Of a stretch of DNA of 52,742 nucleotides, positions 9,989 to 17,264 are shown in pieces. Made by a program: the position numbers and the translations under genes. The first letter of the stretch is position 1. Every line of letters begins with the position of its first letter. Below the pieces are notes generated by a model. The model saw nothing but the letters and a program-made list of their open reading frames with translations. It was not told where the DNA came from and ran no database searches. Source of the stretch: Lachnospiraceae bacterium (lineage in GTDB: Bacteria; Bacillota; Clostridia; Lachnospirales; Lachnospiraceae); NCBI GenBank assembly GCA_902363835.1, contig CABJBM010000037.1, positions 1 to 52,742 of the forward strand, in the 5' to 3' direction.

Positions 9989-10419
9989 AAATTTGGCTTG
10001 CCATAGCAAACCACTTCAAATTCAAGTGTATCAAGTGCCGCGGTGTCCCCGCCACCCGGGGTGGTCACATTAATGACGCATTCAAATGCCAGTTTCGCTC
10101 CGGATACCATTTCCCATTCAAACTTCGTCATCGCTTCATTACCCATAGCCATAAACAAACCCGCTATATAATCATTCCCCGGATCCCCAACACTTCTCTT
10201 TCCCTGAAAGGAAAAGCTGAGTTTCTTGCCGACTACTGCGCTTTTCGCCCAGCCTTCCGCGTCCATGGCATACCATTCATCTGTTGTATTGTCGATTGTG
10301 GGCGCAAAGTTAGTCAAGTCCTTTGGTACCACCATATCTGTGTCCGTGCTTTCTAATCCCTTAGTTCCAAACTTAAACTTATTATTGTGTACTGGAAATA
10401 CTTTTGCTGCTTCTGACAT
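9970..10419 (-). CDS. Major tail (tube) protein
   Basis: The protein has 149 residues and starts MSEAAKVFPVHNNKFKFGTK. It is beta-rich and ends with EFEVVCYGKPNFTQAGA. Size, position after the tail terminator and before the chaperone, and the SFSFQGKRSVGDPGNDY middle region fit the tube protein of siphophages. It polymerises into the tube around the tape measure. The zero-frame stop is a TAG at 9970-9972. Seven codons earlier lies a canonical slippery heptamer, which may give a longer form. Ribosome binding site GAAAGTGAGGC lies before the ATG. Confidence 0.85.
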   Translation of the reverse strand: MSEAAKVFPVHNNKFKFGTKGLESTDTDMVVPKDLTNFAPTIDNTTDEWYAMDAEGWAKSAVVGKKLSFSFQGKRSVGDPGNDYIAGLFMAMGNEAMTKFEWEMVSGAKLAFECVINVTTPGGGDTAALDTLEFEVVCYGKPNFTQAGA

Positions 10420-10429
10420 TTTCCATGCC

Positions 10430-10837
10430 TCACTTTCTCTGATATATAAAGTCCAGCCAAATCACATATTCATATACCCCGTCATCATCTGTCCCAACAT
10501 CTTGCGGTTCAGGAACCATCAGACGAAGATAATTAATGTGGGTATCTCCTATGGTCAAGCTGGTTACGCTTTTTAGCTTCTCAAATAGATCATAAGCCGT
10601 TCTTTCTGCCTCATCTTTGCTTTTGCTCCAATGGATCAGGAGGGAAACTGGCTTTGTATCATAGGTGGTACATTCAAGTCCTCCGATGGCTATGTTGGCC
10701 GGGCCAGAGGTTGGCCGGCTGTAAACACCGATGGATTTTTGTTTTTTGCTATCCAGCTTGCCGATGTAGACATTATCATCTGCCGCAATACCCAAACTGG
10801 AAATGTACTGCCTGATGTCATATAAAGCCAGCATCAT
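10430..10837 (-). CDS. Tail terminator / minor capsid protein
   Basis: The protein has 135 residues (132-134 if a later Met is used). It starts with ALYDIRQYISSLG, and the later parts KPVSLLIHWSKSKDEAE and EYVIWLDFIYQR match the layout of the phage minor capsid protein family that acts as tail terminator (alpha/beta, ends in paired strands). It lies directly upstream of the major tail protein. In known phages it caps the tail tube and joins it to the head. Its ATG overlaps the stop of the preceding gene by four bases (ATGA). Confidence 0.7.
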   Translation of the reverse strand: MMLALYDIRQYISSLGIAADDNVYIGKLDSKKQKSIGVYSRPTSGPANIAIGGLECTTYDTKPVSLLIHWSKSKDEAERTAYDLFEKLKSVTSLTIGDTHINYLRLMVPEPQDVGTDDDGVYEYVIWLDFIYQRK

Positions 10838-11214
10838 ACACCACCTGCTTTCTTATAAAATTTCTTAAATGCTTTGGGGGCAAAATCCGCACTAATCCCT
10901 CCCGTCAGCCACGGTTCATACCACTGGCCGCTGGCAAATGCATTTTCATCTGTCCGGAAGTTGTATTCCGGGTGGAAGTAAAGCCGCCTTGCATAAGGGG
11001 TGCTGGATATCAGCTGAACTCTCCCTTTGGAGGAATCGGAGTAATCAACAAAAGTGCTTTCATCTTGAAGATTGCCGGTTTCAAAAGGCATTATCTCAGA
11101 TTGAATTACTTCCGTATGTAATGCTTCCGCCGTCATTTCCAGAGCCGTGACAGCCGCCTGTGACAGCTGCCGGATCCGTGGCATGTTCATCTTAACCGTG
11201 GACTTTACCTGCAT
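10834..11214 (-). CDS. Minor capsid protein (neck / tail-completion type)
   Basis: The protein has 126 residues. A helical N-terminus (VTALEMTAEALHTEV) is followed by MPFETGNLQDES and STPYARRLYFHPEYNF, which together are characteristic of the A118-type minor capsid protein with HK97 gp10-like topology. It fits between the head-tail adaptor and tail terminator. Its start codon overlaps the stop of the next upstream gene by one base, consistent with coupled translation. Confidence 0.75.
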   Translation of the reverse strand: MQVKSTVKMNMPRIRQLSQAAVTALEMTAEALHTEVIQSEIMPFETGNLQDESTFVDYSDSSKGRVQLISSTPYARRLYFHPEYNFRTDENAFASGQWYEPWLTGGISADFAPKAFKKFYKKAGGV

Positions 11215-11552
11215 CAGATCACCTCCAGTGTACAGAAATTAACTGTCCCGTCCGGATTCCGGTTCTTACTTCCCTGCTCAATGCGCCGATCTTCCCCATA
11301 TACAGTGACAGTACCTCCGCTTAAGGTTGGGAAGTCAGGTGCGATATCGCCGGGGAACATGGCCGTCCCGGTTATCTGGACCAGTTTCTTTTCTGCTGTA
11401 AGGATCGTCTTTGCCCGGTCCTGGAAGTTGCATTTTAAGTCTAGATCTGCCATATATTTAGGCTCTCCCAGATTACTCAGTTCCTCACTTTCAAGATGGA
11501 CGTGGATATCTGTCTTGCATAGCCGCTTCGGTACCAAACACGGATATTTCAT
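11214..11552 (-). CDS. Putative minor capsid protein (head-tail stopper position)
   Basis: The protein has 112 residues and starts MKYPCLVPKRLCKTDIHV. The pattern is a small beta-barrel-like protein with a C-terminal NRNPDGTVNFCTLEV. The family is found in A118-like head modules between the connector and the gp10-like protein, and is thought to close the neck after packaging. Ribosome binding site GAGGTGAGAC lies before the ATG. Confidence 0.7.
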   Translation of the reverse strand: MKYPCLVPKRLCKTDIHVHLESEELSNLGEPKYMADLDLKCNFQDRAKTILTAEKKLVQITGTAMFPGDIAPDFPTLSGGTVTVYGEDRRIEQGSKNRNPDGTVNFCTLEVI

Positions 11553-11556
11553 AGTC

Positions 11557-11943
11557 TCACCTCGCTAACCGGCAGCACAGGCCAGTCTGGGACAGCTGGG
11601 AGTATACATCTCGTTTCATGGCCACGCCTTTATCCATGAACACATTCCAGGAGCTCCCAAACTGTGCCGACACTCCATTAATGCTGTAGCTGGACAGGAT
11701 TGTGTTGATCTCATCAGCATTCTCATACTCAAAATCAGCCTGCTGACAGATCACTTCCTGAATGACTTCCTGCTGAAACTCTGTCAGAGAAGAAAATCCC
11801 CGGCCCACAATACGGTTGTAGGTCAGGGAATCAATGTGCCGGCTGGCTTGCCGAAGGTGCCTTTCCAGGTCTTCTTCCGGTACTATGCTGCCTTTATAGG
11901 TTTCTTTGTAATAATCTGACGTCACATAAGAGACGTAAGGCAT
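11557..11943 (-). CDS. Head-tail connector protein
   Basis: The protein has 128 residues from the ATG at 11943 (MPYVSYVTSDYYKETYKG). The longer frame to 12033 would overlap the neighbouring gene by 89 bases and lacks a ribosome binding site. The sequence is all-helical, with EEDLERHLRQASRHIDSLTY followed by EVICQQADFEYENADE, typical of Gp6-like head-tail connectors that dock under the portal. It follows the capsid gene at the expected position. Confidence 0.75.
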   Translation of the reverse strand: MPYVSYVTSDYYKETYKGSIVPEEDLERHLRQASRHIDSLTYNRIVGRGFSSLTEFQQEVIQEVICQQADFEYENADEINTILSSYSINGVSAQFGSSWNVFMDKGVAMKRDVYSQLSQTGLCCRLAR

Positions 11944-11944
11944 A

Positions 11945-12268
11945 TTACTCACCGCCTTCCGGCTGAAACTCCTTGATTTTCTTAACGATTCCGGATACAG
12001 TGGACGTCTTTCCCAGATCAATGCCTTTTTCATGAGCTACATATCTCAAAATTTCGACGACATCCTGATCGTCTGCATTCTCTCCAGCTGCTTTCAGTTC
12101 TTCCAGTTCCTCTTTAAGCGCCGCATAATCGCCATAAGGGACCATCTTTCCCCTTCCATAGGCAATGACGTTCCCATCATCGTCCATGATGTCAAAGCCG
12201 CCGTCCTGATAGGTTTTCTGCTGGCTTTCGTCAATGGTATATTCTTTATTTCCTTTCATTGCCTTCAT
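11945..12268 (-). CDS. Small head-region protein with C-terminal helical hairpin
   Basis: The protein has 107 residues. The first part (GGFDIMDDDGNVIAYGRGK) is a short beta unit. Then comes an acidic coiled helix (ALKEELEELKAAGENADD), and the end (VVEILRYVAHEKGIDLGKTS) resembles a small HeH/LEM-type helical domain. It lies directly after the major capsid gene. A role in head assembly or decoration is inferred from position only. It starts at an ATG with GGAGGGAATG upstream. Confidence 0.6.
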   Translation of the reverse strand: MKAMKGNKEYTIDESQQKTYQDGGFDIMDDDGNVIAYGRGKMVPYGDYAALKEELEELKAAGENADDQDVVEILRYVAHEKGIDLGKTSTVSGIVKKIKEFQPEGGE

Positions 12269-12282
12269 AAAGCATTCCCTCC

Positions 12283-13170
12283 TTATTCTGCGGCCACATT
12301 CATGGAGCAGCCTTCCACTTTCTTTTCAAGCAGAAATAAATCTCCGTAATTCCGGTTCTGGTACAGGTAGCCATCTGCCGTTCTGCTGTCGGTACCGGGA
12401 GTAAACAGTTTGATATAGCTATATTTATCCCTGGCTACTACACAGGAGGTGTGGATCAGGATCCAGTTGATCTGCTTTGCTGTGGGAGCTGCCACACAGC
12501 CGTCCGTAAAATCATACTTCGTTTTCATCCTGGCCGCAGGCACCATCTTGATTGTGACATCATCAAGGGAATGTACCTTACGATTAATGGTAGACGGAGT
12601 GGTAACGGTCATCATGCGCTGAATCCCCTCCGCTTCCTTGACGATCTTACGCATGGACGGGGTGACGTAAAGGATACGCCCCTCTTCCGGCACCCCGGCT
12701 TCATCCATGATAGCCATTTCTGTATCAAAGGCTTCCAGAAAATTGGCTGCTGTGATCACAGTGGTATCAATGCGTCCGGTGAGCGTTGTCAACTCCGCGT
12801 GAAGCTTAGAAAATCGGTAAGAATCCTTTTCCGGAATCGCCTGCTCTGTCTCAAAGGTATTCTGGATATTGGCAACAGACAAGGTAAGATTTGTCTCGTC
12901 AATGTCCATAGGATCCACAAAGAATTCAATATCCCGGTCGTGTTCCAGTTTCTTAGGCTCCCAATCATTGGAAAGGGTGCCGGAGTTGAACCCCGCGGTC
13001 CTTGTGTGATCCTTATACCCGGATACCGTCATCCTGGGTAACTTAATCGTCTGCGCATTTAAGAATTTTACCTGTGGATTGCTCTGCGTCAATGCGTCAG
13101 AACAAAGCTCCTTTGCGTATTTCTGCTGAAGGAGATCTGTAAAGGTTGTTGCATACTCATATACTGCCAT
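12283..13170 (-). CDS. Major capsid protein
   Basis: The protein has 295 residues, starts MAVYEYATTFTDLLQQKY, and comes straight after the scaffold gene. Features of HK97-fold capsids are an N-terminal arm, a long middle region with FFVDPMDIDETNLTLSVANI (P-domain/E-loop area), and the A-domain segment GRILYVTPSMRKIVKEAEG. The C-terminus GDLFLLEKKVEGCSMN is also typical of clostridial phages. It forms the icosahedral shell. Ribosome binding site AAGAGAGGACTAAC lies before the ATG. Confidence 0.88.
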   Translation of the reverse strand: MAVYEYATTFTDLLQQKYAKELCSDALTQSNPQVKFLNAQTIKLPRMTVSGYKDHTRTAGFNSGTLSNDWEPKKLEHDRDIEFFVDPMDIDETNLTLSVANIQNTFETEQAIPEKDSYRFSKLHAELTTLTGRIDTTVITAANFLEAFDTEMAIMDEAGVPEEGRILYVTPSMRKIVKEAEGIQRMMTVTTPSTINRKVHSLDDVTIKMVPAARMKTKYDFTDGCVAAPTAKQINWILIHTSCVVARDKYSYIKLFTPGTDSRTADGYLYQNRNYGDLFLLEKKVEGCSMNVAAE

Positions 13171-13188
13171 GTGTTAGTCCTCTCTTTC

Positions 13189-13821
13189 TTAAAGTCCAAA
13201 AGCTTTCTTTAAAGCTTCGTCTGTTGCTGGCTGCTGTTGTCCGGATCCGCCTGCCCCTACCTGAACAAAACCAGAGGCCTGGCTTGCCTGGGGCTTTAAT
13301 GCGGGTACGTCCTCCAGCACCTTGTTTAAAGCGTTTTTCAACGTCTCATCATTGATCTTCCCGTCCTGTCCCATGACCTGGCTTAAATCCGCCATCTTAA
13401 GGACGTATGGAACGGTTTTCACATCAAGCCCCAGGCTGATGGCTGCCATAGTAGCTGCATTCTCAATCATAGCCTGCTGTGCCGCTGCTTGTGCCTTGGC
13501 AAGCTGTGTCTGAATGGCATTCACATCTGGCTGAGAAGCCGCTTTCTGCTGCTTGAAGGTCACAATAGCCTGATTCATTTCTTCCTGGCTAAGGCCCTGC
13601 TGCTTAAAATAACCTTTCAAGACGCTGTCTTCCGTTGCGGTCTGTTTTCCGGCCACCAGCTGGGCGATCTTATCATAATCAATAGCTGGAGCAGTGGCCT
13701 GTGTTGTCTGCTGGGCAGTTCCTGTCTGCTGAGCTGCTGTTCCACCAGTTCCAGTTGCGGCTGCTCCTCCCGTACCTCCATCAGCTTCAAGTAACGGCAT
13801 CATAAATCTTCCAAATCTCAT
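13189..13821 (-). CDS. Capsid scaffolding protein
   Basis: The protein has 210 residues from the ATG at 13821, which has AAAGGAGATATA before it; the frame could extend to 13860 without a signal. The N-terminus is low-complexity Gly/Ala/Thr/Gln (residues about 10-45). The middle is a long coiled helix (about 65-130, rich in Gln and Ala). The end is Gly/Gln-rich with EALKKAFGL. This composition and the position before the major capsid protein are diagnostic of phage scaffolds. It guides procapsid assembly and then leaves. Confidence 0.82.
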   Translation of the reverse strand: MRFGRFMMPLLEADGGTGGAAATGTGGTAAQQTGTAQQTTQATAPAIDYDKIAQLVAGKQTATEDSVLKGYFKQQGLSQEEMNQAIVTFKQQKAASQPDVNAIQTQLAKAQAAAQQAMIENAATMAAISLGLDVKTVPYVLKMADLSQVMGQDGKINDETLKNALNKVLEDVPALKPQASQASGFVQVGAGGSGQQQPATDEALKKAFGL

Positions 13822-13869
13822 AATTTTATATCTCCTTTCACAGTTGAATGGTGTCTCCATATAAACAGT

Positions 13870-13966
13870 TTTTCATGTGCTGTCTGCACGGACAGTTGTT
13901 GACGGTGTGTCTCACCGTAGTTTATAGCGCCTTCGGGCATAAAAATAAGTCGTATTTCTACGACTT
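13870..13966 (-). other. Run of four small hairpins between the Tad2-like gene and scaffold
   Basis: The minus strand holds, in order, GTCGTA/TACGAC with a GAAA loop, a short GCCC-GAA-GGC hairpin, ACGGT/ACCGT with a seven-base loop, and CTGTC/GACAG with a six-base loop. The first is followed by TTATTTTT and can act as a terminator for the Tad2-like gene (13941-13966). The others may shape the leader of the scaffold message. Confidence 0.5.
13941..13966 (-). terminator. Terminator of the Tad2-like gene
   Basis: An eight-base-pair stem, AAGTCGTA with TACGACTT (read on either strand) and a four-base loop, is followed by TTATTTTT on the minus strand. It starts just behind the stop codon at 13970. 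Confidence 0.65.
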
Positions 13967-13969
13967 TAA

Positions 13970-14437
13970 TTACTCAACAATAACCCAATCTTCTGCTAAG
14001 CAATCATTGATTGAAGGAACCCACATTGCATGGGAGCCATTGACCATCTTTATCTGCAAATAAGGCTCACATTTAAACAAGTCACCCTCATTAAGCCCCC
14101 AAGCTTCGGCGGTTTGTTTATTACACGGAATGCCTTGTGGATAACCCTTTTGATATACAACAAACATTCCCTTGCCATTCCAGCCAACACGGGCGATTTT
14201 GATGCCCTTTTTAGCCATTTCCAGAGCGATGCCAAAGGACATGCCCATACAATCCTTATACGATTCCTCGAAGATATCTTTTGGTGACCATGATTCATAT
14301 CCATCCTGATATCTCACAAGATACCCCTCATCGTTTGGGTTTTCGTTTGATGGGATCGTCCACCCCCTGTACACGTTATATTCTCCCCTGCTCATCGGCA
14401 TTGCTTCTAACATTTTTGTACCTACATACTTTTTCAT
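13970..14437 (-). CDS. Two-domain protein with C-terminal Tad2-like (DUF2829) domain, putative anti-Thoeris
   Basis: The protein has 155 residues. Residues about 65-155 match the DUF2829 pattern: MSFGIALEMAKKG, then IARVGWNGKGMFVVYQ, then YLQIKMVNG, and the ending MWVPSINDCLAEDWVIV. DUF2829 proteins include Tad2, which binds and sequesters the Thoeris signal molecule 1''-3' gcADPR. Residues 1-60 (GEYNVYRGWTIPSNENP, DGYESWSPKDIFEESY) form a separate small domain often joined to it in phage proteins. The gene interrupts the head module between the minor capsid protein and scaffold, with a 16-base palindrome upstream and a terminator behind it. Anti-Thoeris activity here is inference; some family members may do something else. 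Confidence 0.75.
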   Translation of the reverse strand: MKKYVGTKMLEAMPMSRGEYNVYRGWTIPSNENPNDEGYLVRYQDGYESWSPKDIFEESYKDCMGMSFGIALEMAKKGIKIARVGWNGKGMFVVYQKGYPQGIPCNKQTAEAWGLNEGDLFKCEPYLQIKMVNGSHAMWVPSINDCLAEDWVIVE

Positions 14438-14456
14438 TCTTTTTTTCTCTCTCTCT

Positions 14457-14472
14457 GTTGCGATATCGCAAC
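14457..14472. promoter_or_regulatory. Perfect 16-base palindrome before the Tad2-like gene
   Basis: GTTGCGATATCGCAAC is perfectly self-complementary with no loop. It lies 19 bases before the ATG at 14437, next to a polypurine stretch (AGAGAGAGAGAAAAAAAGA) that replaces a normal ribosome binding site. A dimeric regulator site is the simplest reading. Confidence 0.45.
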
Positions 14473-14481
14473 TTTAATCAT

Positions 14482-15552
14482 TTATTTACTGGTTCGATTT
14501 TCCCATAACTGCTTTCTCGCCTTGTATGCTTTTTTATTATCAGGATCCAGGGAATATTCTTGCAATCGTCCATACTTATTTGCTTGCCGTTTGGCATATT
14601 GCTGATCCTGTTCCCGTTTGTACTTCTGCTCAATACCTTTCAACTCATCTTTTGTCCAGGTATCTTCTGCCGTATAAACTCCAGGAAAGTAGGTTGTATG
14701 GCTATCCTTGCACCTTGGATGGTAAAGCCCCCTCGCTATGGCAGTACTCATTAGAGGATATGGACCATCACCAGCTTTTCCTCCTGACCAAACATCATCA
14801 ATTAGAACTTTTCCTACAAAGGGAAGACACTTAGGGCAGGGATTCCCGCGCTTTGCAACAATGACTGTGGCAATTCCCCATTCCTGACGTTTCTCTCCCT
14901 CTCCTTGCAGGTATGCCCGCTTGCTGGCCGTCCGGATTGCCATATCCGCATAATCTTCCAAGGTGTGAAGGGTTCCGTTTTTATACTCCACACAAGCAAG
15001 GCCGCGGGACAACATATCCTTCGTGGCCATATCCACGGCTTTTTCATAAGTACCGGCTCCTGAATTGGCATACACCTGGGCGTTAAAAATAGCCTTGCGG
15101 TAATCATCGTTCGCCCGGCGCAGGATTGCGGTTTCGGCTTTCTCCATGTCATGAGTGGTCGCTTCAATCAGTGCCTCTAACTTCCGATCATTCAATTTGA
15201 AGAATTCTGCCGACATCCCCCGACGCGTAGGTGATCTATTGGTTCCATGCACTTTATATCCTTTTTTTATCGCCTGAAGAATACGGATTTCCTGTTGCAT
15301 GTTACCTTTCTGCCGGGCCTGCCAGATCAGTTCCCCCATTTGAGCATTGATGTTTTTAAACTGCTTACTGTACTTCTTCTGATTTTCCAGCTTATACTTT
15401 TCCAGGGCTTTGAGCTGTTCAGCCTGCCACATAGACCACTCATATCCTTCTTTTAGCTCTTCGGCCCGGTGCCGGTCCATATTCCGGATCATGGAAGCAA
15501 TCAGATCCTGCTCTATGGCTTCAAAGGCGGCGCTGATATCATATTCATTCAT
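14482..15552 (-). CDS. Minor capsid / head morphogenesis protein
   Basis: The protein has 356 residues from the ATG at 15552 (MNEYDISAAFEAIEQDL), which has GGCAGGTGAGC before it. The first ~180 residues are helical. The C-terminal region carries RGNPCPKCLPFVGKV and a later GLYHPRCKDSHTTYFPG, the Cys/His arrangement of the phage minor capsid 2 / Mu gpF-like family. Such proteins enter the procapsid in few copies and are required for head assembly or DNA delivery. It follows the portal gene as in Listeria phage A118. Confidence 0.82.
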   Translation of the reverse strand: MNEYDISAAFEAIEQDLIASMIRNMDRHRAEELKEGYEWSMWQAEQLKALEKYKLENQKKYSKQFKNINAQMGELIWQARQKGNMQQEIRILQAIKKGYKVHGTNRSPTRRGMSAEFFKLNDRKLEALIEATTHDMEKAETAILRRANDDYRKAIFNAQVYANSGAGTYEKAVDMATKDMLSRGLACVEYKNGTLHTLEDYADMAIRTASKRAYLQGEGEKRQEWGIATVIVAKRGNPCPKCLPFVGKVLIDDVWSGGKAGDGPYPLMSTAIARGLYHPRCKDSHTTYFPGVYTAEDTWTKDELKGIEQKYKREQDQQYAKRQANKYGRLQEYSLDPDNKKAYKARKQLWENRTSK

Positions 15553-15556
15553 AAGC

Positions 15557-15778
15557 TCACCTGCCATTTGCCAGCACTTTATAACCCTGTGCTTTAAACT
15601 GCCGGATCAGTTCCTTTAAGCGGGTAATGCTCTCACACTTATCGCACCGCAGTTCCGCGTAGTCACTTTTCTCAATGGCGTAAATACCAAATGGGACCTG
15701 TTCACTTGCTACTTTCAGAAGCCCCTGGTACTCCGGCTGGCTCATTTTGTACAGGCGGTTCATTACTTTTACCTTCAA
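15557..15778 (-). CDS. Small phage protein overlapping the portal gene
   Basis: The protein has 73 residues. The TTG at 15778 has GGGGGTGAAG before it, while an internal ATG at 15763 is also possible. The 5' end overlaps the portal 3' end by about 77 bases in another frame. The sequence contains ELRCDKCESITRLKEL (a C-X2-C pair) and ends in a basic helix. It resembles short proteins that accompany the portal in clostridial phages. Function unknown. Confidence 0.6.
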   Translation of the reverse strand: MKVKVMNRLYKMSQPEYQGLLKVASEQVPFGIYAIEKSDYAELRCDKCESITRLKELIRQFKAQGYKVLANGR

Positions 15779-17264
15779 GAATCTTCACCCCCTTCGTATT
15801 CAGCCCGGGTTCTTCCGTCTCAAAGATCCCAAGTTCAGCTTTTAACCGGCTCACCTCTTCGGTTTTCCACTCCTCGTCCTTGCTGTCTCCCCACATCTCA
15901 TCCACCTGGGCCTTAATGCTCATGACCGGAGATCCTGGCCGGGCCTTCGAGAGCGTTTCCACCTGACTTTCAAAGGACGGGTTGGCATATTCCCCAAAAG
16001 GTATTTCTACCTTCACCTCTTCCACCGGCTGTCTAAGCAGGATGTGATAGGCGTTGATACATGCCGTTATGACTTCCGGCAGTTCTTCCTGCAAAGCCTC
16101 CACCACAGCGTTACGGGTGTAGAGAGTGGCCTTCTCCTTCTCTCTTTGGGCCTCCGCATTGTCCAGCTTCTTCACATCAATCCCAAGAGTACTGGGGGAT
16201 ATGATTCCCTGCAGGCAAAGATCCAGAGCAGTCACGTAGCTGGCAAGATAGCTTTCATGGGGTATGTTCGGCTGTTCCGTGTTGATCGTGTTCTTTCCGT
16301 CCTCCCCCATATTGTCGTCACCCTTAATGAAGCGATTATCAAACGGGTTCGGGTTCAGCAACTCACCAGTCCGGGGATCTCTTGGTATATAAGACTCAGG
16401 TATGTAGGTCCTGGCTCTGCCTGCTCTGAGAGCGTCCATCCATTGGCTCCACGCCTCGTCAAAGGCATCGAAACTATCCAGCTTTCCATCAAAGATAGAA
16501 CCTCCACGGCCTTGCCACTTCGTACTTTCATAAACTTTCAGAGGAACTGCAAGAATGACAGATTTATCAAACTCCCAGTCAGATATGTTCTTCGTGGCCT
16601 CTATGGTCTTGATATCCACCGGATTATCTTCCCGGTACAGCTCATTTTTGATATATCCTTTACCATAATGCTCATATAGGACATACTGCTGTCTGTGATC
16701 CATATAGGGCGACTTAAATACCACCTCTTTTAAACGACCATGTTCCTCAATGACCTCGATCCGTTCTCCTGGATACCATTCCAGAATCGGATACCGGCTT
16801 AAATCGGTATTAATCGTCACCTTATAGGCTCCATCTCCAATATACAGGACTTCTTTCAATGACCTTTCAAGAGCCTTCCGAAACTTGTTTTCCTTTTCGA
16901 TCTCTTTCCATAGCTCTTCCTGCGCCGACTCTGTAAACTCAAAGTCATTCATGTCAGAAAGAACGATTGCAGAGAGAATGCGGACGATCAGACCCGGCAG
17001 ACCGGTATGGATCTTTCTCATTTCCATTCCCGGAGTACACTTGGAGGCCCAGAACTTATGCTTATCCGCATATTCATTCACGCTGCTGTAGAGCTGTTCC
17101 AGTTCGTTGCTATCACCCCTGTACCAGATACGGTTGCGGATGGCGTTTAATTCAAAGTCCATCGTCTCCTGGATCTGGATACTATACGGGCTTGACGGCT
17201 GGATCTGGAGCCAGCTGCGGATCCCCTTTTTTATGTTATCGCTCAATGCAGATACCCACCTCAT
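15702..17264 (-). CDS. Portal protein
   Basis: The protein has 520 residues, a normal portal length. The start MRWVSALSDNIKKGIRSWLQI is followed by the conserved first helical region, an ELYREDNPVD-type wing segment and PLKVYESTKWQGRGGSIFDG. The central stem part includes NAEAQREKEKATLYTRN, a motif typical of SPP1/A118-type portals. The last 60 residues are acidic and probably disordered. It forms the dodecameric channel at one capsid vertex. It overlaps terL by four bases. Confidence 0.88.
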   Translation of the reverse strand: MRWVSALSDNIKKGIRSWLQIQPSSPYSIQIQETMDFELNAIRNRIWYRGDSNELEQLYSSVNEYADKHKFWASKCTPGMEMRKIHTGLPGLIVRILSAIVLSDMNDFEFTESAQEELWKEIEKENKFRKALERSLKEVLYIGDGAYKVTINTDLSRYPILEWYPGERIEVIEEHGRLKEVVFKSPYMDHRQQYVLYEHYGKGYIKNELYREDNPVDIKTIEATKNISDWEFDKSVILAVPLKVYESTKWQGRGGSIFDGKLDSFDAFDEAWSQWMDALRAGRARTYIPESYIPRDPRTGELLNPNPFDNRFIKGDDNMGEDGKNTINTEQPNIPHESYLASYVTALDLCLQGIISPSTLGIDVKKLDNAEAQREKEKATLYTRNAVVEALQEELPEVITACINAYHILLRQPVEEVKVEIPFGEYANPSFESQVETLSKARPGSPVMSIKAQVDEMWGDSKDEEWKTEEVSRLKAELGIFETEEPGLNTKGVKILEGKSNEPPVQNEPAGVPGASESSK

